Below, piece after piece: positions 56,272-64,000 of a stretch of 64,000 nucleotides of DNA (position 1 is the first letter of the stretch; the number at the start of each line of letters is the position of its first letter). A program made the position numbers and the translations under genes. This stretch comes from Eretmocerus hayati (lineage: Eukaryota; Arthropoda; Insecta; Hymenoptera; Aphelinidae): NCBI GenBank assembly GCA_029851415.1, contig CM056742.1, forward strand, positions 191,871,344-191,935,343, written 5' to 3'. Under the pieces are notes generated by a model. It did no database searches, was not told the origin of the DNA, and worked only from the letters and a program-made list of their open reading frames with translations.

Positions 56272-56903
56272 GTCAGGAACCTAGTCAGTTCCCAACTAGC
56301 CCTACATCTATTTGTATACGGACTATCTATGCATAGGAGTAGCCTAATATACAGATATACTTTCAATGTATAGACATACGTTGTACTCTTGCGGATAGAC
56401 ATACACTATCCCTCAAATATATAGGCATACAGTATGGCCAAGCCAGGGAAGCTTGGAGAAGCTTCAAAGAAACCGCGACAACTCTTCAGCGCCCGCGAGT
56501 CTAGACGGAGGGTGCAGGTATGGGGCGCTGCGGCGTCTCACCTGCGCCTCTCCTAGCCGCTGACGGAGGAGAAGCGCAGGATCTGAGAGAGTATGAAAAG
56601 AGCTAAAAAGCTCCTGCAAGGGCTTCTAGTTCGCAGTACGAACTCACCTATCGACCTGACCACATCGTTCATTAACGCCATTCCGAGTCGAGTACCTCAG
56701 CCCTTGACGGACTCCGCTCAAGTAGAATCAACCTCAGTACTTTGTAGAGTCTCTCTCTCGTAATTGTACTTCCGGACTAATGAACGCAGCTCTAGGGAAT
56801 CCCTTGCTATTTATTTCCCTTCCGAATTTCCACCTACCTACCTGTCGAGTCAGGACTCCCCAGGTGCAGTATAAAAGAACCCACGTTACAAATTCCCGTA
56901 ACA
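56272..56903 (+). mobile_element. Solo LTR, 632 bp
   Basis: Starts TGTCAGGAACC and ends CCCGTAACA (TG...CA). It is flanked by CAGA on both sides (56268-56271 and 56904-56907). The neighbouring repeat unit near 56010 reads ctcagacatgac without interruption, which is the empty site. A TATA box (gcagtataaaagaac, near 56866) lies close to the 3' side. A 4-bp duplication is usual for Gypsy-type elements. Orientation follows from the TATA box. Confidence 0.75.
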
Positions 56904-57453
56904 CAGACATGACCAGGATTTTAAGCGATACTCATCGCGAACTTATAAAAAAACGCAATACCAAACAGATTCGAATGCTGCTTTTCAGTCAAGACTACTC
57001 TCTCGGCTAGAGTCTGATCACAAATCGCGAAGAAAATTCACAGCTCGTTGAGATGATTCACAAGCTACAGCTGGAAAAGGATCTCATAGTTGAAAATTCC
57101 GAATAACACCCGAAAACCTGCACATCCACTACCTTGCTATGTCATCAAAATCCTCAGCTATGATTCGGATTGGAAGTTATTCTCGTGGCGAACCTATGAC
57201 AAAACCGTCATACCAAGCAGATTCCAGTACTGCTTTTGCCCTCACGTACTTCTATCAGCCACAATCTGATCACAAATTGCAACAGAGATTACCATCATAC
57301 TCGGATCTTCCACGGTGTTCGAGTTGGGACGACGTCCAGAACCTGAATAGTCCAAATTATACCTCGAGAACAAATTCTCAGCTATGACTAATTTTTTTAT
57401 TGTCTTAGGACATGAATCTACTGGACTATTGTTATACCAAGCAGATTGATATA

Positions 57454-57732
57454 TCACTCCCCAATAATAATATTGGCCTCAATATCAGCCAGGATCTGAT
57501 CCCAAATTCTCCCGGGATTCTGAGAAAGTCTAGCATCGAGCTGAGTAATCTCAAGGATTCGTGTCATTTCATTCGACCATCTGATTTTCATCGTGTCCCA
57601 AGTTGAAGCGAGCAACGTAAACCCATATCGAGCGTCAAAGCTGTGCCCATCTTTTTTTCGGTATAACAATTGAGCACCCTTGTACTTTCGGGCTTGCTCT
57701 GCAGTACAATATTTGAAATGACACGGTGCCAA
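57454..57732 (-). pseudogene. Myb/SANT-like fragment, right arm
   Basis: 92-codon frame on minus with KYCTAEQARKYKGAQLLYRK, then IRWSNEMTRILEITQLDARL and GRIWDQILADIEAN. It matches the left-arm copy at 54168-54557, where a frameshift separates the two halves. Substitutions between arms are largely conservative, so the sequence was probably coding in an ancestral element. Family assignment from the W...W spacing is tentative. Confidence 0.35.
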
Positions 57733-58883
57733 CTGTAAAAGTTTCCCAATATCAAAAACCGATCACGCGTTGTCTGGCGCATCTCTACATTGCGCCGGCG
57801 ACATACCCTCAAAACCATTTACTTCTCCTTCCATGTTTGTATAATCCATGAGCACGACTCGTCCATCAAGTTTTTGCTGCGAACTAGTAGGAAGGATGAT
57901 TTTCATCAAAGTACGATCGAAATGAACGAGGTATCACTTGAAAATATTAGCCAGCAACGCTAGATGTGCGACTGCCCCCGTCAACGCAGAAGTCCCAGTA
58001 TGACTCCACAGAAAACGCCCATATGTTTCTCTTGACTTGAGATTACAGCCAATCATAGCTGGACTCAGAATTCACACAATGCAATTGGAGTGAACATGGT
58101 GACAATAAAAGTATCCCGGAATTTTCAGAAATGATGCTGGTCTCGAGCTTTTAGGGAGTACAATAATTTTCTGCATGCATGAAAGAATCAACAAGCTCTC
58201 ACTGGAATCCTAACCACGTGATGTGATCAACATATCTCCTAACTCAAGTAACGACTACGTGGCTACTTTGTCCATTAATTTCCTTAGCAATAGTTGATAT
58301 ACTTCATACGCGTTTGGGAAACGATAGCACGCACGGATAGCATGAGCCAAATCGTTTTGAATGATTCTGGAATACTTTTGATGCCACCGTTGTCATTCTA
58401 ATTGCATTGCATTGATTATTGAAGCTAGCTCAAAATATGCTCGATCTCGAGCCAGAAAAAACACGTGGGCATTCTTTGCGAGGAACATACTGTAGATGTT
58501 GAATTCCACGTCAACGGGTGCACTCGCGATTCTATCGTTGTTGGGTAATATTTTGGAAAACCACCTCATTCGTTTTTCTTGCACTTTGTTAAAAATCATC
58601 TCTTCTATCCATTCGCTCCAAGTATTAGATGGAAAAATCTTGCTATCAATCTTTAGATTCCTATAAAACACGGAAGAAGGAGCGTATAGTTTTGTAGCTT
58701 ATGTTGCCCCCGCAACGTAAACAATGCCGCCATAACCTCACTCGCAAGATTCATGTTACATACGCGTATCACTTTCGGGAATGGAATGATCTTGAAACTC
58801 GCAAGCCCTCAAGTTACTATCGTCCTCGGATATTGTTTGTGATTGGGGATCAAAATCGTACAGACTTTTGACTGCTCTCAATT

Positions 58884-59170
58884 CCATGTTGAGCAGACGC
58901 ACGAGCTTTTAATGCCGAGATATAAACAAACCTGGGTGATCAAAATAAAGAGTTACTAAATTACTAACCTCCATGACACCCCGAGTTACCAGTACCCTAA
59001 CCTGCCGGGAGAGCCCTTGCATTTTCGAATTTGGACCTGCCTTCGGATAGTTTGGACCGAAAAATATGAAAATAAATTTCGTCCGAATTTGTACCTCAAA
59101 CAGGAAAAAAACGTTAGGAGGGTGGCCACCTTATCGTGGTCATACGATATGTTCTCTCAAGTTAAAATTC
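58884..59170. other. Unassigned region
   Basis: Short stretch outside the foldback element; nothing recognised. Confidence 0.3.
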
Positions 59171-59850
59171 ACATTCGCAAATGTATATCACGATCATCGG
59201 AATGAGATATCTGAAATTCACTTGAGTTCAGATACAAGAACAATACTTGAAGAGTAGCCAAAAATTTCTCATTCAATAAAACAACGCTTATTTACTCTAA
59301 ATCCATATGTTGTTTGGATATGTATCGTAAGTATGAGATTCCGAATGAGTGTATTGCAATCCTGTTGTCAAAAGAAGCTCCAATATTGTTGTGTAGCTGT
59401 TTGAGATACTCAGTCCTTTGCATGATGCGCCAGGAGGATGCAATCAACTCCAGTTCACGTGAATTCTTCCACAAACGCATTATTGTACTTGCGTTCTCCT
59501 TCTTGCCACGATAAGAGATCTAAAAAACGTAGCTTCTACGAAATGTCTGGTGAATTATGAGAACCTGCATGCAACTCTTATAGACAAAATCGGCCCTTTT
59601 CAGGGCCAGCAACAAAAACGACGATTAACAAACTACTCATCCTGCGAACAAGAATAAAAAGATGATTCCTGACCATTCAAAACCTACCCCATCCCCATCT
59701 TACCACGGTAATTTAGATTTGAGACGGTAAAGTTGAACTAACGAATTCCTCATCACAATCATCAAGGTTGTTGGAGTGGTTTCCTCCATCGCATACCTCG
59801 AAAATTTCAGATACCTCAATCCGATGATCGTAATATACATTTGCAAATGC
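59171..59850. repeat. ~50-bp inverted repeat pair around the last exon
   Basis: gcaaatgtatatcacgatca near 59177 is mirrored by its complement near 59830 (tgatcgtaatatacatttgc), extending to about 50 bp per arm. The right arm merges into a tgcaaa/tgcaag hexamer run. The candidate exon 59292-59519 lies between the arms. Confidence 0.6.
59292..59519 (-). CDS. Terminal exon of an unidentified gene
   Basis: On minus, acgttttttag is a strong acceptor, followed by 75 codons and TAA. The peptide begins ISYRGKKENASTIMRLWKNS, continues LELIASSWRIMQRTEYLKQL, and ends SYLRYISKQHMDLE. It is in phase 0, compatible with the donor of the exon at 60917-61084. An AATAAG-like poly(A) signal lies shortly after the stop. 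It is basic, probably helical, with no membrane segment. I do not recognise the family. Confidence 0.5.
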   Translation of the reverse strand: MSYRGKKENASTIMRLWKNSRELELIASSWRIMQRTEYLKQLHNNIGASFDNRIAIHSFGISYLRYISKQHMDLE

Positions 59851-60177
59851 AAATGCAAGTGCAAGTGCATTTAAACTTGAGCATATGCATATATTTCTTA
59901 CGGTAGCGCACAGATGTGTAGAGCCGCGTCGCGAGAGGAAAGCGGGGGCGTGGTCTGGCCCCAATGCGACAGCATAGACCGCTCCTGAGGAGAGAGGGAG
60001 AGCGTGCCGGCCCTGTGCTCACAGGCTCAAAAGCGGTGCACTGCGGTGGTTCTTTTTTAATTTTCGCGTGATATTTCCATTCCTGTAACACGTGAACTAA
60101 CCAGGCGATCTCAATCGTGTAAAAGTCATCTGGTAGAGCTTCTCTTTGACTCTTGTTGAAACCCAACAGAACGCAGG

Positions 60178-60470
60178 CTATGTCCTTGGCTTGGATGTAG
60201 CAGCGATCCAAACTCGACGAAATTGACGTTTTTCATAACTTTGATCGCGATTACCCGAAAATATGACGTGATGGGAAAATTCTGGAAATGGATTCGGATT
60301 TAGCGCTTGAGTCTGCTTCGAGAACGACTTCAAGATTCCCATCCACACTAAAATAGTCCAATTTTGCAGGTTAGTGTAATGGTTGTCAGTAAAGAGATCA
60401 GTCGCAGTTGCTTCCAAACATGTCAAACGAAAGCCTCCGTTACCGCGTTCAAATTCCGCTGCTTCAAGAA
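60178..60470 (-). CDS. Possible exon, uncertain frame
   Basis: The open frame on minus includes GFRLTCLEATATDLFTDNHY and WTILVWMGILKSFSKQTQAL, ending near a GTAATC donor-like site at about 60255. A second frame just downstream (60211 to about 60050: YIQAKDIACVLLGFNKSQRE) is also open and protein-like. The order, splice sites and phase do not fit the two better exons cleanly, so this may be another gene or chance coding capacity. Confidence 0.25.
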
Positions 60471-60916
60471 GTGATAATTACTTGCAAATTCGCAGGGACG
60501 GGTGACTGACTAACCACTCTTCTCTCATGTCGTTTGATTGGCGGAAGAAATGGAAGATTGTACAACTAGAACACATGGATTATGGATCATTTTCATGCCT
60601 CCACGATTGACCATGGAAAGCGGTGAAGGGATAGAACCCTTTCCACTTTTTCCCAAGTACACGTGAGAAGCCTCCGAATACAGAAGAAGCATCGCAAATC
60701 ACGATATCTGGGTCAAGTGTGGTGCAACTGTGCTTGAGACTATCATGGCTCAGTCATTTATTCCTCAATCTTTTGATTAGAGGAAATAGCACAGGCAACT
60801 AGATCAATGCGTCGATTCAATCAATTCAGGCAAAAAGGGCATTATACGTATTTGGGAATCCATTTCAAATTCTCGCTCGTGTATCTATGAGTATTTTAAT
60901 AAGGATTAATACATAC

Positions 60917-61084
60917 CAATCGGCCCTCTCTCCCAAACAACAAGAGGAAAGCATCGATGTAGTCTCTCGACTTTTCTTCCCATTTGGTAATCATATCCAC
61001 TCTTTTTTCTCCAATGTTCTGCATGACTTTTTTACCTTTGTCCTTCAAGTCATCAATTTTATTCTGCAACCGGAATTTTTTCTC
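60917..61084 (-). CDS. Internal exon of an unidentified gene, coiled-coil-like
   Basis: 168 bases (56 codons) bounded on minus by tttctttgcag before GAGAAA and by the donor GTATGT after CGATTG, both close to consensus and phase 0. The peptide begins EKKFRLQNKIDDLKDKGKKV, contains GEKRVDMITKWEEKSRDYID, and closes AFLLLFGREGRL. It is strongly charged and predicted helical, so a coiled coil is likely. The downstream exon is plausibly 59292-59519. An upstream frame at 61096-61374 (hydrophobic, two possible membrane segments) could be the previous exon. Function unknown. Confidence 0.55.
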
Positions 61085-61095
61085 CTGCAAAGAAA

Positions 61096-61374
61096 TCATA
61101 ATGTTGTCGAATGTGATTCAAAGACCTGAGCAAGTATAGTAATTGCAGTGTATGCGGAGTAAACGGTACATGTTGAAATTGTCAATGATGAAATATTGAC
61201 TCTCCATATGTGACAATGATGTACAAACATCAGCAATGTATGAAATGTGAGTACGTAGGCGCATAAAGGTTGTAAGACGGGCAGCCAGGGATACATGGCT
61301 CTGTCCTCCATATATATTGTAACATTTGGGACCAAAACGTTCGCTGCGACGGGGCGCAGCGTTGGGTCACGCAT
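61096..61374 (-). CDS. Possible upstream exon, hydrophobic
   Basis: 92-codon frame on minus, from MRDPTLRPVAANVLVPNV to a stop next to the exon at 61084. It has two hydrophobic stretches (WLPVLQPLCAYVLTFHTLLM and SLTISTCTVYSAYTAITILA) and candidate phase-0 donors (CGCCTAC|GTACTC, GCTCAG|GTCTTT). It may encode membrane segments of the same gene. The adjoining 61330-61630 is open in several frames on both strands, so strand and exon limits are unresolved. Confidence 0.25.
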   Translation of the reverse strand: MRDPTLRPVAANVLVPNVTIYMEDRAMYPWLPVLQPLCAYVLTFHTLLMFVHHCHIWRVNISSLTISTCTVYSAYTAITILAQVFESHSTTL

Positions 61375-61639
61375 GTCCTTCCTTCAATGTTGAGATTTTC
61401 GGACTCATGAAAAATAACATCATGCGGAGCGTGGTCCCCGCCGCACCTGGGAAAGGATCGACGATTTCAGCCTTCGCAGCAAACGTGTTGGAGGCAAGGG
61501 AATTTGACACAACGGTAGCTGTGCATGCAGCGTTTCGAGAAACTTCCGCCATGGTGTACACAGGCAATCGCCTGAGATTCCGACCTCCCCGTAATTTTCG
61601 AACATTCATTGGGCATCCTTATCGATCTTGAAGACTCAG

Positions 61640-64000
61640 CACGCTCACATGGAGATCGTCCAGAATCAGAAGTCCTCCGACATTGTCTTTGAGTTCCTTC
61701 AATCAATCATTTCCACACTGAGATGAGTGATATCGGATTTTGACGAGGTCCAGATAGCTCTTGGGGGATAGGTTCATTCGATCATGGAGACCCCATTTGA
61801 TTGTTGACAAAATGACAGGGAATACGCATTAACTCAATTTTTTTGTATTTGATAGTCAGTGACTAAAGAAACGAAGTTACAGTACAGTTTCTTCTTCCAA
61901 ATTCAAAATAAGTCTTTTTCACGACGGAATCAAATAGCTATCGATTGGGAGTAAACCTCTGTGTTCATTTAAATGGGACTGCAGCGCCAATATGGCGGCT
62001 CTAAGGATGTCTTCCTTAACAATAACACGGACAAAGATAAGAACGCTTATCGCATGTTTAGTCCCAATTGCAGGCCTGGATCTGTACGACACAGCTGTGT
62101 GTTTAATGTGCACCTCGTTTGCTAAATTGACCGGTGCGGCGAGTGGAAGGGAGAGATTATATTAGATTAGTTTATTGATTTAGTCGTGGGGTTGCCCCAT
62201 CTGACCCAAAAGATATTATGGAAAGCAATATACATGCTATGAAACTTCAGAACCGAGTAAACAAGGTTAACCAACAATTGTTATATGTGACAATTTGTTT
62301 TACAAATTCACAACTAAAGAGAGATACGTAAGTGTGCGATGTTCACAGCTGTTAGCTGTCTCGAGGGCGTCGCTATAGATTATAGAGGTAAAAGTGTCAT
62401 TAAACACTAGTGTAACGTTATTGATCGACTGGAGACCAAATCATAGACTAAAACATAAAAAATGTGAAAAACGAACGAAAAAGAGGATAACAAACTTAGC
62501 AAGTCTATTTGCGATGGACAAAAAGAACTCGGGTTCTCTGATCTTTTTCATCGTCATCCAAAAGCGATTGAAGGAAGCTAATTTTGACAATGAGAGAAAG
62601 ATCTTTTTATTTTTCATTTGATTCATATCCACTGAGAGCGGGGGATCGTTCTCTAATTGTTTATCAGGCAGTCGTTACGTATGGGATGTTATATAGGAAT
62701 AATTCATGAATATTACATTACCCTGGTAGAAATCCACTTTCATTTATGGCTAAAAATTGGCCATATGGATTTTCCTATAGCCAAAAAATGGCCAAAAAAT
62801 TTGTCCATATTTTACCCGAGGATGAAACGGCATTTCCGCCATAAATCGACCATTTATGGAGTGAGTCTATTTGACCACTTTTTATCTAATATTTGGCCAT
62901 ACTTTTTAGCAAACCGGGAAACAAAGTTTCGTGGCCTAAATTTATCTAGACAAAATTTGGGCATATTATGGGTCAGATCATGACATAATTTTGATTGATT
63001 CAATTGATAGCGACGAGTAGAGAATTAGTTAGATATATTATTTTCGATACTAATAAATCATGGAAAAAGCTCATGTGCTCGAGCAAAAGTATTGGGATGA
63101 TCGGGCCATAACCATTATCATCATTTGCAGAAGATGTCGGGTTCCCCATGGGGACCTGCACGCGGAGGAGAAGTCCAGGCTCGTGGTCTAAGCTCGAGGT
63201 TGCTAAAACTACAGTGGGTAAGCAAATCCTGTCACGGCGCCACTTGTCGATCGGAATCAAACCGTTCAAGCGCAGAAAAGAAGTCCATTTTTTTAGCCAT
63301 TCTGGACAGGTCAGATTATGGGCAAAATTTGCTTGAATTTTTAGACTCGATGTTTGCTGTGACTAACCTCGTGTAATGGCGGCCAGTCTTTGTCGTCAGC
63401 TTGCATCATCAACATGGTTGACGTGAATACAAATCGCGACTCGCGAGTTCATTAGTGGATGTTAATCGTTATTCACGGAGGGGGTGGTAATTGCGAAAAT
63501 CTGGCGATTTTGGTGCTGTGGGAATGGAGACGCTATGCCACGCGCGAGAAGCTGGATCGACGCAGTTCCGAGGCGTTGCTGCATGTGATATCAGTGTGGT
63601 GTATTCGCCTTCCATAATGTATAAGTGACACATACTTAACAAGCACCCTTCGCGAGAAATTAGTGACGAAATTGCTGATACTTGTGTGCTTATCTAGTGT
63701 CCAGACCTTAGGTTCAGCTATAATTCAGTGTATGTGTGACAGACAGCGAGTGATAACCTTAGTAAATACCCGTTTTCGGAAAAGCAGATGACCAGAAATA
63801 AGGCCATATTTTACTTATAATTTATGTACAACGAATATTAAGAAACATCGTTGAATAAATATCAAAGCCAATATAGAACCAATTATTAGCCAGAAAAATT
63901 GAGTCCCGCGCTTGAAATGGGGGTATCACATATTGCCTTTTTTTTGCCTAGATTTTTTAGACTGTTGCCCAACCCGTTGGGAAGTCGCCCATTCATTGGC
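61640..64000. other. Unassigned right end
   Basis: No gene supported. 62730-62960 has repeated words tggccatat, ggccaaaaaatt and their complements in mixed orientation. 63400-63780 has insect-initiator-like tcagtgtg elements (near 63592 and 63728) in GC-mixed sequence, perhaps an untranslated first exon running off the window, but nothing decides this. Confidence 0.25.

Larger units (their letters stand above)
53228..58883. mobile_element. 5.7-kb foldback element
   Basis: The left end aattgagagcagtcaaaagt is mirrored at the right (acttttgactgctctcaatt ending at 58883). Complementarity continues through blocks such as gagggcttgcgagtttc, gtgatacgcgtatgtaaca and acgttgcgggggcaacata to a centre near 55705. 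The inner part of each arm has ~200-300-bp degenerate repeats (tgtgatcagattnnggc, agaattctgatgac). Myb/SANT-like remnants lie in both arms and a solo LTR interrupts the right one. No clear target duplication. Confidence 0.75.

Noticed and set aside
61326..61631. 101-codon gene on plus
   Set aside because: The region is open in several frames on both strands; nothing favours this frame over the minus-strand alternatives.

Overview
This is nuclear DNA of an arthropod, most likely an insect. I see no operons. There are a few candidate exons with GT/AG borders, one non-LTR retrotransposon of the arthropod type (RNase H plus a CCHC-like C-terminus), a piggyBac-like remnant, a solo LTR, tRNA-derived elements and very many inverted-repeat (foldback) DNA elements. 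Most of the 64 kb is nested repeat. No CRISPR, rRNA or intact long gene is visible.

Layout. 1-6.9 kb: mostly unassigned AT-rich DNA with three hairpins (3.3 kb, 5.06-5.16 kb, 5.18-5.22 kb). 6.9-8.3 kb: an inverted-repeat element. 8.9-9.8 kb: a dispersed repeat. 9,934-14,094: a 4.16 kb foldback element with 9-bp target duplications and nineteen ~178-bp repeats. 14.8-21.6 kb: several short palindromic elements, many ending in AATAGTA/TACTATT, and a GC-rich tandem duplication at 19.9-20.95 kb. 21.7-24.7 kb: a palindromic element around a piggyBac-like remnant. 25.4-27.6 kb: a small hairpin element and a possible last exon.

27,639-48,097 looks like one nest of insertions. An outer TA-flanked element (Z) holds a second related element (Y, 28,866-41,748). 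Y holds a LINE fragment, which holds an array of 24 tRNA-like pol III units (21 of them head to tail with a 429-bp period) flanked by a 15-bp target duplication. The right terminus of Y is itself split by a 457-bp element. Z also holds a 4-kb foldback element (41,912-45,940), one arm of which was hit by a 969-bp minisatellite foldback with a 4-bp duplication.

48-64 kb: a degenerate Kunitz-like exon, a tRNA-derived SINE, a tandem array of self-complementary units (50.0-50.9 kb), a hairpin element (52.56-52.81 kb), a 5.7-kb foldback element (53.2-58.9 kb) with Myb/SANT-like remnants in both arms and a solo LTR in one arm, then exons of an unidentified minus-strand gene (59.3-61.1 kb).

The strongest candidates for something undescribed are: (a) short palindromic elements sharing AATAGTA-type ends, four of them with the heptamer GCGAAGC/GCTTCGC at the hairpin apex, with occupied/empty site pairs inside this window; and (b) the homogeneous tRNA-like array, in which each unit has A and B boxes and its own T6 terminator.
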